A stretch of DNA of 64,000 nt, taken from Microvirga roseola (GTDB taxonomy: Bacteria > Pseudomonadota > Alphaproteobacteria > Rhizobiales > Beijerinckiaceae). The notes under the pieces were generated by a model that did not search any database, was not told where the DNA came from, and saw only the letters and a program-made list of their open reading frames with translations. The first letter of the stretch is position 1. The number at the start of each line of letters is the position of its first letter. The DNA is taken from the NCBI RefSeq assembly GCF_020866965.1, contig NZ_JAJATX010000015.1, forward strand, positions 1-64,000. The letters are read 5' to 3'. The position numbers were made by a program, and so were the translations under genes. Positions 52,401-60,701 of the stretch are shown here, in pieces.

Positions 52401-53891
52401 ATGCGTGAGACTCCCTTTCCAGGCTCGTGGGCACCGCCCTATGCCCGTCCGGTGTTCTACATCACCGGCGGTATGCTCATTGCCCTCTCGGCCGCCATGC
52501 TCCTGCCCGTGGCTGTCGATCTGATCGATGGCGATCCGGACTGGAAGGCCTTTCTCATCGCCAGTATCATCACCTTCGCCTGCGGGGCAGTGCTGATGCG
52601 CACCACCCGGTGCCGGCTGTCCGGAGGGCTGACGGTGCGCCAGGCCTTTCTACTGACGCCAGTGGCGTGGACGACCGTCGCTCTGTTCGGCGCGATCCCG
52701 CTCTACATTTCGGATTATGCCCAGCTGAGGGACAGCTTCACCAACGCCTTCTTCGAAGCCATGTCAGGTCTGACGACAACCGGTGCGACGGTGATCGTCG
52801 GGCTGGATACCGCGCCGCAGGGCATCCTTCTCTGGCGGGCGCTGCTGCAATGGCTGGGCGGTATCGGCATCATCGGGGTGGCCATTGCCATCCTGCCGGC
52901 CCTTGGGGTTGGTGGCATGCAGCTGTTCCGGACGGAGTCGTCCGACCGTTCGGAAAAGGTCATGCCGCGCGTGCGCGAGATCGCTGCCGGCATCTTCCTG
53001 ATCTACCTGGGGCTGACGGTGCTGTGCGGGCTGGCCTACTGGCTGGTCGCGATGACGCCATTCGAAGCCCTCGCACATGCGCTGACGACCGTCTCGACCG
53101 CCGGGTTCTCCACCTCTGACGCCTCGCTGGGGCATTGGGACAGTGCCGCCCTCCACTGGATTGCGACCCTGTTCATGCTCTCGGGGGCTGTGCCGTTCGT
53201 TCTTTATCTCCGCCTAACCCAGGGGCAACATGATGCCCTGCGTGACAGCCAGGTCTGGTTTCTGGCGGGCCTGCTGGCCGTGGTGATCGTGGCTGTCGCA
53301 ACATGGCTGACCCTGGCGGGAGGCCACGGGGTTGCTGACGCACTCCGCCTGGCCGCCTTCAACGTGGTGTCGGTGGTGACCACTACCGGCTACGCCACGG
53401 CGGACTACACGTTGTGGGGCAACGTCATGGTCGGCTTGTTCTTCGGCCTGATGTTCGTCGGCGGCTGCACGGGATCGACCACCGGCGGGATGAAGATCTT
53501 CCGCTTTCAAGTGATGATCCGCATGCTCCACAGCCACTTCTTGCGTCTGCTCTATCCCCGGGGCGTATTTCCCCGCGTCTATGCGGGCCGCGTACTGCCG
53601 GACGATGTGATCGGCTCCGTGGTGGTGTTCTTCTCGCTGTATTTCATCTGCTACAGCGCCCTGACAGTTGCCATGATGGCGTTCAATCTGGATTTTCTGA
53701 CCAGCGCCAGTGCCGCGGTGGCCGTGTTGTCGAATGTGGGACCGGGCCTGGGGCCGACTATCGGGCCGGCCGGCAACTTCGCCACGCTCCCGGATGCCTC
53801 GAAGTGGCTTCTCTGCTTCGGCATGCTGCTGGGGCGGCTGGAGCTCTTCTCAGTCCTGATCCTGTTCCTGCCCCAGTTTTGGCGCGGGTAG
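52401..53891 (+). CDS. trkH: TrkH-family potassium uptake protein
   Basis: A 496-residue membrane protein. The selectivity-filter glycines are visible in four pore regions: TTTGATVI, STAGFSTSD, TTTGYATAD and SNVGPGLG. This is the K+-translocating subunit partnered by TrkA. About ten or more helices; full length for the family (480-500). Downstream is a decayed ClC gene. Confidence 0.93.
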   Translation: MRETPFPGSWAPPYARPVFYITGGMLIALSAAMLLPVAVDLIDGDPDWKAFLIASIITFACGAVLMRTTRCRLSGGLTVRQAFLLTPVAWTTVALFGAIPLYISDYAQLRDSFTNAFFEAMSGLTTTGATVIVGLDTAPQGILLWRALLQWLGGIGIIGVAIAILPALGVGGMQLFRTESSDRSEKVMPRVREIAAGIFLIYLGLTVLCGLAYWLVAMTPFEALAHALTTVSTAGFSTSDASLGHWDSAALHWIATLFMLSGAVPFVLYLRLTQGQHDALRDSQVWFLAGLLAVVIVAVATWLTLAGGHGVADALRLAAFNVVSVVTTTGYATADYTLWGNVMVGLFFGLMFVGGCTGSTTGGMKIFRFQVMIRMLHSHFLRLLYPRGVFPRVYAGRVLPDDVIGSVVVFFSLYFICYSALTVAMMAFNLDFLTSASAAVAVLSNVGPGLGPTIGPAGNFATLPDASKWLLCFGMLLGRLELFSVLILFLPQFWRG

Positions 53892-53924
53892 AGCCCTCAC
53901 GATGGGTCACCGCCTTGCTACAAC

Positions 53925-54380
53925 GTTTCTCACGGCAATTACCAGTCTTCTCGCCGACCTCGTCAGGCCGATCTTTTCGATCTTCGTGGGCAAAGGGCAC
54001 CTGCGAACCTAGGCCCTTGCGCATGTAGTCGGTCTGCTGTCCGCTTGCGCCGCGGTTGCCTTCCGGCTTGCGATCAATGCGTTTCAGCTCCTGTGGCTCG
54101 GCACCATGTCGGAGTGCGTGGTCGGCGCAGCGCAGAGCGTTGCTTGGCCCATCATTCTCATCGCCCCGCCGTCGGCGGCGTTGCCCTCGGGTTGCTGCTC
54201 TTCATGCCCGGACGGCGGGCTGGTGGTCCGGCCGACGTGATCGAGGCGCCACCTTCGGTCCTGACCGGCTTCGTCTCCGGGGCGGGGCGCTCGGAGCGCT
54301 AGTGACGCTTGCGTCCGGCGGGAGCATCGGACGCAAGGGGCCTGTTATCCACCTCGCTACCCCTAAAAGGGGGCTTAGAC
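53925..54380 (+). pseudogene. Decayed ClC-type chloride channel gene
   Basis: Fragments in several plus-strand frames read FRLAINAFQLLWLGTMSECV, VGAAQSVAWPIILIAP, GVALGLLLFMPGRRAGGPAD VIEA and GGSIGRKGPVIHLATP. These are the start of a ClC protein up to the GREGP-type selectivity motif, here GRKGP. Stops and frameshifts break it, and the C-terminal two thirds are missing. Confidence 0.65.
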
Positions 54381-54683
54381 AGTAGCCAGCGGGCTGAAGA
54401 GCCTGATCAGAAGCCCACAGAACTGAAATCCGAGCACGAACAGTACAGCTCCCTCGATCAGGGAGGCGGTCCAGCGACCTTGGGACACTGCGCCATCATA
54501 GTAGCTCCAGACCAGTGCGGCTACATGGGCGAAGAGGCTGGAGCGCGGCGTGCGTTCGAGATCAGGTGGAAGGAGCGAGTAGAGGAGAAGCCCGAGCCTT
54601 GAAGCCGTGGATCGGATGAATCTGATGCTCAATGCTGTATTGCTACCGTCCTGCTGCAGTGGTGCCGTCACTGCGCTCAGCAC
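54375..54683 (-). CDS. Small membrane protein, doubtful
   Basis: A 102-residue frame from GTG 54681-54683. It has ERTPRSSLFAHVAALVWSYY, then a strong helix (SLIEGAVLFVLGFQFCGLLI). Composition looks coding, but no ribosome site is visible and the start is unclear. Overlaps the end of the ClC pseudogene on the other strand. Confidence 0.4.
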   Translation of the reverse strand: MLSAVTAPLQQDGSNTALSIRFIRSTASRLGLLLYSLLPPDLERTPRSSLFAHVAALVWSYYDGAVSQGRWTASLIEGAVLFVLGFQFCGLLIRLFSPLATV

Positions 54684-54688
54684 ATGGC

Positions 54689-55181
54689 TTATCTGGGAGG
54701 ATGGCCGGGCACGTCGAGAAGGCCGAATACCTTTGAGATCCGCTCAAGAAGGCGGCCGCTCAATGCGTCCTCCTGCAGGTCTCGGCTAAGTTGATTGTCG
54801 ACGACCAGGTGGGACAGGCCATGCACTAGCGACCAGGCACCAAGTGCGGCTTCCCGAGGCAGTGCCGCTCCAGAGCCTGCGGCGACGTCCAGGAGGACGG
54901 CAAACGCCTGCTGGGCCTCCTGCTGGAGTTCTGGATAAGCTTGTCGGTCGAGGCCGCTCCCGAACATCAGTCGAAATGTTCCTGGATGATCAGAGGCAAA
55001 GCGCAGGTATCCCTGGCCAATGGCCAAGATACAGTCGCCCTGGGTATTAACTATCGCCGCCTCAAACGCGTCCCGCAGGCGCCGGAAACCATCTGCGGCC
55101 ACTGCTGCAAGCATGGCCTCCCGGGTCGGAAAGTGGCGGTATGGAGCATTGTGGGAGACGCCTGCAAGGCGGGCGGCAGCG
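54689..55181 (-). pseudogene. TetR/AcrR-type regulator, N-terminally truncated by IS6 sequence
   Basis: The frame starts inside the HTH (AAARLAGVSHNAPYRHFPTR EAMLAAVAADGF) and continues through an all-helical ligand-binding domain with HPGTFRLMFGSGLDRQAYPE and GAWSLVHGLSHLVVDNQLSR. The first HTH helix is gone: at about 55182 the sequence turns into IS6 transposase. ATG 55112-55114 could start a product without a DNA-binding domain. Confidence 0.75.
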
Positions 55182-55355
55182 GTTCAGAAGTTCAGGCGCG
55201 TAGCGGATAATCCACCTGTGAATGGTCGCGTGATCGACCTTAATGCCGCGCTCAGCCATCATCTCCTCAAGATTCCGCAGGCTCAGATTGTAAGCCAGGT
55301 ACCACCGGACGCAGAGCAGGATGACTGTACGATCGAAATGTCTGCCTTTGAACAC
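55182..55355 (-). mobile_element. IS6-family transposase N-terminal fragment
   Basis: Minus-strand translation from GTG 55353-55355 gives FKGRHFDRTVILLCVRWYLA, YNLSLRNLEEMMAERGIKVD and HATIHRWIIRYAPELLN. It then stops abruptly at the TetR remnant. Similar to, but distinct from, the copy at 60400-60576. Confidence 0.8.
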
Positions 55356-55669
55356 CAGTGTCTCCGCTGCTGTGACCATGGCCACCGTAGCTGAAACTCT
55401 GAAACAAGATATTTGCGACGTGTGTGGACGCCCCGTGTGACGCAAGAGAAATCTTCGGGTTTGATGCAGCGCGTGGTCAGGGCTGAGTGTGCGTGCACCT
55501 CGGAGCAGACTAATCCGGTACGCTAGGGCACCAACTTCGGGAGCTCCTATCAACCGCCAAGTTCCTTTTTCGCTACGTGGGGCGGATAGTTCGAAAGGTT
55601 CAAGTTGCGTCGCAAACAACGGGTCGTGGGGGCAGGCAGTGGTCGAGGCCGGATGCTTGGGAGGAACAC

Positions 55670-56992
55670 ATGACCGCAGGGCGGAGGGAACGAGGCCTAT
55701 TCGAGTTCTATGAGGATGACCCTGAACGGGCCGATTACCTGATCTTCGGCAGACGGGCGGGCCTAGGACGACGCGGTTTCCTAAAGGGAGCAGGACTGGC
55801 CGCGGTGGGCGCAAGCCTCGGCAGCGCCATTCCGTTCAGCACGAGCATGCCACCCGGTCTCGTCCCGGTCGCTCTGGCTCAAAGCGCAGGAGACGATCCC
55901 CTGCAGGGCAAAGAGGGCCTGATCGTTCACAACGACCGCCCGATCAACGCGGAAACCCCGGTTCACCTGCTCGATCCGGACATCACCCCCAACAACCGGC
56001 ACTTCGTACGTAACAACGGGCTGGTGCCCGAGGCCGCCAGGCAGGGCGATGCGCAAGGCTGGAAGCTAGCGGTGGATGGGGAGGTCAATCAGCCCCTGGA
56101 ACTCACGCTCGATGAACTGAGGAGCCGCTTCACCCCGGTGAATCTAAAGCTGCAGCTCGAATGCGGCGGCAATGGCCGGGCCGGCTTCAATCCGCCCGCC
56201 CGGGGCAACCAGTGGGCCCTGGGCGCAGTGGGCAATTCGGAATGGACCGGGGTTCGGCTTGGCGACGTGCTCCGGGCCGCCGGGCTGAAGGACAGCGCCG
56301 TCTATACGGCTCATTACGGCAGCGACGTTCATCTGAGCGGCGATCCAGACAAGCCGGTCATCTCGCGGGGCGTTCCCATCTGGAAAGCCATGGACCCGCA
56401 TACGATCATCGCCTTCGCGATGAACGGAGAGCCGATCCCTGCGCTCAACGGTTTCCCCGTCCGCCTCGTCGTTCCGGGCTGGCCGGGCTCCGCCTCGCAG
56501 AAATGGCTCACGCGCATCACCATCCGCGACCAGGTTCATGACGGTCCGGGAATGACGGGCATGTCCTACCGCGTACCCGCTTATCCGGTGCAGCCCGGGG
56601 CCGATGTACCGCTGGAGGACTTCCGCATCATTCAGGCCATGCCGGTGAAGTCAATCATCACCTATCCGGCGACCGGCACGACCCTGCCGCGCGACAACCG
56701 GATGATCGAGGTGCGGGGGCATGCCTGGGCCGGTGACCGTCGGGTCTCCCAGGTTGACGTCAGCACCGACTACGGCTCGACGTGGATCCCGGCGGAGCTC
56801 GACCCGCCTCCAAACCCGTATTCCTGGCAGCGCTGGCGCGCCCGCCTGAACTTCCCGACCAGGGGCTATTACGAGGTCTGGGCAAGGGCGACTGATGATC
56901 AGGGCGTGATGCAGCCCTTCGAGGTCATGTGGAACCCGCGCGGGTATCTGAACAACTCGATGCACCGCATCGCCCTGACGGTGCCCACCTGA
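55670..56992 (+). CDS. Sulfite dehydrogenase, molybdopterin subunit (SorA-like)
   Basis: A 440-residue enzyme of the sulfite oxidase family. It has a twin-Arg signal (RRGFLKGAGLAAVGASLG, residues about 34-52). The Moco-binding Cys is Cys165 in LQLECGGNGRAGF. The dimerisation Ig-like domain follows (HAWAGDRRVSQVDVSTDYGS TW). It oxidises sulfite to sulfate in the periplasm and passes electrons to a cytochrome c, here encoded next. ATG 55670 has GGGAGGAAC upstream. SoxC is an alternative identity, but no sox genes are near. Confidence 0.88.
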   Translation: MTAGRRERGLFEFYEDDPERADYLIFGRRAGLGRRGFLKGAGLAAVGASLGSAIPFSTSMPPGLVPVALAQSAGDDPLQGKEGLIVHNDRPINAETPVHLLDPDITPNNRHFVRNNGLVPEAARQGDAQGWKLAVDGEVNQPLELTLDELRSRFTPVNLKLQLECGGNGRAGFNPPARGNQWALGAVGNSEWTGVRLGDVLRAAGLKDSAVYTAHYGSDVHLSGDPDKPVISRGVPIWKAMDPHTIIAFAMNGEPIPALNGFPVRLVVPGWPGSASQKWLTRITIRDQVHDGPGMTGMSYRVPAYPVQPGADVPLEDFRIIQAMPVKSIITYPATGTTLPRDNRMIEVRGHAWAGDRRVSQVDVSTDYGSTWIPAELDPPPNPYSWQRWRARLNFPTRGYYEVWARATDDQGVMQPFEVMWNPRGYLNNSMHRIALTVPT

Positions 56993-57363
56993 TGCGACAA
57001 GGCGGAGCTTGTATAGGGAAGGCAGGGGCACGGCCGATGTTGATCGGCTTGGCCCTGGCCATCCTCAGTGGCTGGGGTTCCGCGGTTTGGGCGCAGGACT
57101 TCCAGAGCCTGCCACCTGGTCCGGGACGCGACGAGACCATCGCCTGGTGCTCAGGCTGCCATTCCATGGCGCTCGTGACGCAGCAGGGCATGAGCCGTAG
57201 CCGGTGGGATGATACCATCACCTGGATGGTGGAAAACCAGAATATGCCCGAACCAACGGAAGAGGAGCGGAAAGTGTTGCTCGACTACCTGGCTAGCCAC
57301 TTCGGCGAGGCCAAATCGGGTGACGGCTGCATCGAGACCCCTTGGGGGCGCAGATGCCCCTAA
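56992..57363 (+). CDS. Cytochrome c subunit of sulfite dehydrogenase (SorB-like)
   Basis: The ATG overlaps the upstream stop as TGATG, giving 123 residues; an in-frame ATG at 57037 is an alternative. A signal peptide is followed by one heme site CSGCH (about residue 53) and a MSRSRWDDTITWMVENQNMP segment whose Met is the likely axial ligand. Residue pattern EEERKVLLDYLASHFGE is typical of small periplasmic cytochromes. It should accept electrons from the Mo subunit. Confidence 0.85.
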   Translation: MRQGGACIGKAGARPMLIGLALAILSGWGSAVWAQDFQSLPPGPGRDETIAWCSGCHSMALVTQQGMSRSRWDDTITWMVENQNMPEPTEEERKVLLDYLASHFGEAKSGDGCIETPWGRRCP

Positions 57364-57460
57364 GGCTTACATTCGGGACGGCGGGGAGCCTGGGGTAATG
57401 GAGGCGACGGCGGAAAAAGGCCAGCCACCGGCTCATTGATCTCTGGAGATCGGGGGCAGC

Positions 57461-58399
57461 TCATGGTACCGCGCGTAGGGCGGCGAGCGTCTCGCGGATG
57501 CCTTCCCGCAGTGGCGTGACCGTGCCCCCGAACGTCTGCTTGACCTTCAATGCATCCATCACGAAGGGCTGCTCGAACTGGTAGAGCACCTCGCGAGCCT
57601 CGCGGATCTGACGATTGAACAGACCTGCGATAGTCATCATGCCCCGTCCAATTCGCTTTATCCGGAACGGCTGACCCAGTTCCTTATAGACTTCGGCGAT
57701 GAATGTGCGCCCTGTCACCGGCGGACCGCTCGGAATGTGCCAGACCTCGCCCCAGGCGCGGGCATTCCTTCCGAGGGTAATCAGACCCCGGGCGAAGTCG
57801 GGCAGGTAAGTGAGCGTATGCGGCGCATCGAGCGACCCCAGCCAGGAGGCGGTCTTCCGCCGCCGGGCGTGCTTGATCACCAGCTGATTGGCAGCTGAAT
57901 TCGCGTGCGGTCCGTAGAAGTCTGATCCGCAGCCAATAGCAACGCCCACCCGCGTGCTGGCGTGGGCTGCCAGGAACCTCTCTTCCAGCCTTACCCGCAG
58001 CGGACCCTTGGGACCGCTCGCCCAGCGTGGGGTCGCTTCCGTCATGGGGCCGATCGGTGGCCCATACATGTAGAGGTTGTCGACCACCACCAGCACCGCA
58101 TCGGCCGCGAAGGCACCGGCGATCAAGTTATCGGTCATGGCCGGCAGGACATCCAACCATCGGAGATAAGGAACGTTGGCAGCATAATAGACGACCGCCG
58201 CACCTCGGCAGGCTTTTCGAACATTCTCGGAGCGCATGAGATCGACCGGAACGACCTCAACTCTGTTCGGCCATGGGCCAGAGGCCCTGCGTCTTACCGC
58301 TCGCACACTGAGGCCCTGGCGCGCCAACTCGTTGGTCAGAGCACACCCTGCACCTCCGGCTGCGCCGAGTACAACGTGGTAGCCGCCCGTTTCGATCAC
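57461..58399 (-). CDS. NAD(P)-dependent epimerase/dehydratase-like protein
   Basis: A 312-residue extended SDR with the Rossmann start VVLGAAGGAGCALTNELARQ, where the glycine motif is GAAGGAG. The catalytic Tyr is probably in NLYMYGPP, though the usual YxxxK spacing is not evident, so activity is uncertain. C-terminal half reads FYGPHANSAANQLVIKHARR and WHIPSGPPVTGRTFI. The substrate is unknown. It stands alone, convergent with the cytochrome gene. Confidence 0.78.
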   Translation of the reverse strand: MIETGGYHVVLGAAGGAGCALTNELARQGLSVRAVRRRASGPWPNRVEVVPVDLMRSENVRKACRGAAVVYYAANVPYLRWLDVLPAMTDNLIAGAFAADAVLVVVDNLYMYGPPIGPMTEATPRWASGPKGPLRVRLEERFLAAHASTRVGVAIGCGSDFYGPHANSAANQLVIKHARRRKTASWLGSLDAPHTLTYLPDFARGLITLGRNARAWGEVWHIPSGPPVTGRTFIAEVYKELGQPFRIKRIGRGMMTIAGLFNRQIREAREVLYQFEQPFVMDALKVKQTFGGTVTPLREGIRETLAALRAVP

Positions 58400-58595
58400 C
58401 GTCGCGATGCTCCCAGGAGTTGCGGATCATTATCAGGAACTCTCACTGCGCTTGCCGGGCGGGTCGTCCTTCTTCACTATGGAAGTCGATGAGCTGTCAG
58501 CACTGGCGGGAAAGACTATCGTTCGCGCGGGATAATGTCGGCTGAGTGATATGGACATTACAGCATGCGGCTCCACCTTCTCGACTGGAGGTTTG

Positions 58596-58949
58596 ATGAT
58601 CAAGATCGTAGTTTGTGCCAGCATGCTCGCTCTAGCCACTGGTGCAGTAGCACAAGAAACAGAGCCATCGACCTGGCGCGACCCTGACACGCGGTGTGTC
58701 TACTTCAGCGTTGGAGATACCCTGAGCCTTCGCTACCGCCGTGATGGCACACCGGATTGCGCGAGTGTTCAGCGGGACATCCAGGACGCAACGATAACCC
58801 GGGACGACCTGCGAGAGCTTAATCGGGGACTTGTACGCTCGATAGACGAATTGCGGCGGGATATCAGTGGCATCCGAAGTGCAATGGACGGCATCCGTCG
58901 CGACCTGGAGAATGTCCGTCGGGAAATTAGGTCGTCGTCAGCGCAGTAG
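58596..58949 (+). CDS. Small exported coiled-coil protein
   Basis: A 117-residue product from ATG 58596 (CTGGAGGTTTG upstream). A signal peptide (MIKIVVCASMLALATGAVAQ) leads to a short domain with two Cys (CVYFSVGD, PDCASVQ) that may pair, then a coiled coil (DDLRELNRGLVRSIDELRRD, residues about 78-112). No family recognised. Confidence 0.65.
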   Translation: MIKIVVCASMLALATGAVAQETEPSTWRDPDTRCVYFSVGDTLSLRYRRDGTPDCASVQRDIQDATITRDDLRELNRGLVRSIDELRRDISGIRSAMDGIRRDLENVRREIRSSSAQ

Positions 58950-59104
58950 CGCTGTCTTCGCCTCTCGCCTCAGGGCACACAATACCTTCGCAGCGCTTCA
59001 GGAGCTCGCCCAGAGGACTGAACTTGCTCGAAGAACCAAGGCGACTGCATGAACGCCGTTCGGCAGAGCGCGACCCCCAATATATCTCCTACGGAGAAGC
59101 CATC

Positions 59105-59365
59105 ATGTCCCATGATCCTGCTCATCCTCTCAAAGGTCAGAAGGCCCTGGTCACTGGCGCCAGATCCGGCATCGGGACTGCCACCGCCCGGGCATTTGCC
59201 GCCGCAGGGGCGGCTGTTGGGGTCAACTATCGCTCGCATGCCGATGAGGCCGAGCGGATTGCCCACGAAATCCGTAACGCAGGTGGCGACGCGGTCGCCC
59301 TCAAGGCCGATGAGTCGAGCGAGGATGAGGTTCGGGCCACGTTCGATGAACTCGGCAGTGCTTTC
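59105..59365 (+). pseudogene. SDR dehydrogenase, truncated to its nucleotide-binding N terminus
   Basis: ATG 59105 follows ACGGAGAAGCCATC. The frame gives a typical SDR start (KALVTGARSGIGTATARAFA with TGxxxGIG; GVNYRSHADEAERIAHEI) and breaks off at ELG, about residue 84, just before the NNAG motif. The sequence then joins an unrelated gene (59359 onward). The active-site half is missing. Confidence 0.75.
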
Positions 59366-59838
59366 TGGCCCCGTTCACCTTCGAGGCGGAGCGGGACTCC
59401 GTGCCCTCCTTCGGAAAGGCACCGCGCCGCCTCCTGAACGAGGCTCTTGCCAAGGTGCCCGAGCCCGACCTGCCCGGCACCGTATGGCTCGACAAGTTGC
59501 GGATCCATCTCACGGTGGCGGCGCGCCACCCCAGGGACGTGATCGATCCCGCCCTGCGAAGCTGGGCACGCATGCTGCCGCTCTCGCTCACCGGGATCAC
59601 GACCGCGGCCGTGACCCCCACCTTTGTCATGTTATTCACGGACGAGTTCTGGTGGGTCGGGATGCATCTCGACCCCGCCTACGTCTGGTCAGCCGCCATC
59701 GCGGCCATTCTCGTGGCGACCTGCCTGGTGCCGCTCTCGCAGCGGCTGTTCTTTCCCCATCGCGAGAAGCGGGTCCCGGAGCAGTACATCACAGAGTGGT
59801 TGGCCGACCACGCTATCCGGTTGCGTTGCAAGTTCTGA
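59359..59838 (+). pseudogene. C-terminal part of an unrecognised membrane protein
   Basis: A frame without its own start reads FLAPFTFEAERDSVPSFGKA, PDLPGTVWLDKLRIHLTVAA and two helices (SLTGITTAAVTPTFVMLFTD; SAAIAAILVATCLVPLSQRL) and stops at 59838. Its left end is fused to the SDR fragment in another frame. I do not recognise the family. Its end runs into the IS6 element boundary. Confidence 0.55.
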
Positions 59839-60636
59839 ACAGCGCCAGAAGCGAGCCGGAGTTCTGGGAAACGTTCATGCGGCAAGCAGGTCGAATTGCT
59901 CCGCGAGTGTCGGCTGCGGATTACGGGCGTACTTCGCCTGACCTTTGCGCATCATGTGGACCATCTCGATCCCGCCGAGGATCACACGGGCGGTGGCAAT
60001 CGTTTGAAAACCAAGCATCGGCCGGGTCCGCCGTTTGATGGCCCGATGATCCTGTTCAATCCGATTGTTCAAGTAGCGGCTCTGGCGGATGCGGATCGGC
60101 TTCAGTTTGCGTCGTGACCAAGCCTGGAGCCGGTTTTCCATATCGCAGGACAGAATGGCCTCCCGATTGGTCTGGCTGCCGTCGATCACAATCCGCTCAG
60201 GCCGGCCATGCCGCTTGAGTGCCTTGCGCAGGAAGTGCTTGGCAGCGGTAAGGTTTCGCCGTTCGCTGAACCAAAACTCGATCGTATCGCCGTTGCTGTC
60301 GATCGCGCGATAGAGATACTGCCATTGGCCTCGGGCTCTGACGTAGGTCTCATCCATGTGCCATCGGCCGGAGACCGGGCGCTTGCGCCGATTGAATTGC
60401 TCCAGCAGGAGCGGGGCCTAGTGAACTGTCCAGCGATGAGTGGTCGTGTGATCAACGGAGACGCCACGTCCATTCATCATCTCCTCAAGATCCCGCAGGC
60501 TGAGATTGTAAGCCAGATACCAGCGGACGCACAGCAGGATCACCGAGCGATCGAAATGACGGCCTTTGAACATCATGCACCTCCGGAACGTGCCGGGAGG
60601 CGTAAATCGAACTGAGTTACTGATGGGTTTGCAACA
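59822..60636 (-). mobile_element. IS6-family insertion sequence
   Basis: Near-terminal sequences are related as imperfect inverted repeats: TTGCGTTGCAAG near 59822-59835 and TTTGCAACAGATCC near 60621-60634 (complement GGATCTGTTGCAAA). Between them is one minus-strand transposase gene. Size of about 0.8 kb is normal for IS6. Flanking direct repeats were not identified, and exact ends are approximate. Confidence 0.7.
59875..60576 (-). pseudogene. IS6-family transposase with one internal stop codon
   Basis: From ATG 60574-60576 the frame reads MMFKGRHFDRSVILLCVRW through LSLRDLEEMMNGRGVSVDHT TTHRWTVH, then TAG at 60418-60420, and continues in the same frame. The DDE residues are present: MDETYVRARGQ, IVIDGSQTN, NRIEQDHRAIKRR. 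Only the TAG (Tyr or similar in relatives) prevents a full-length 233-residue enzyme. Confidence 0.85.
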
Positions 60637-60701
60637 GATCCGAGAGCCATGGTGGCTCGCGATCAGTCATCCAAAGAGAAAGGCTCTCGCTACGGATTGG
60701 G

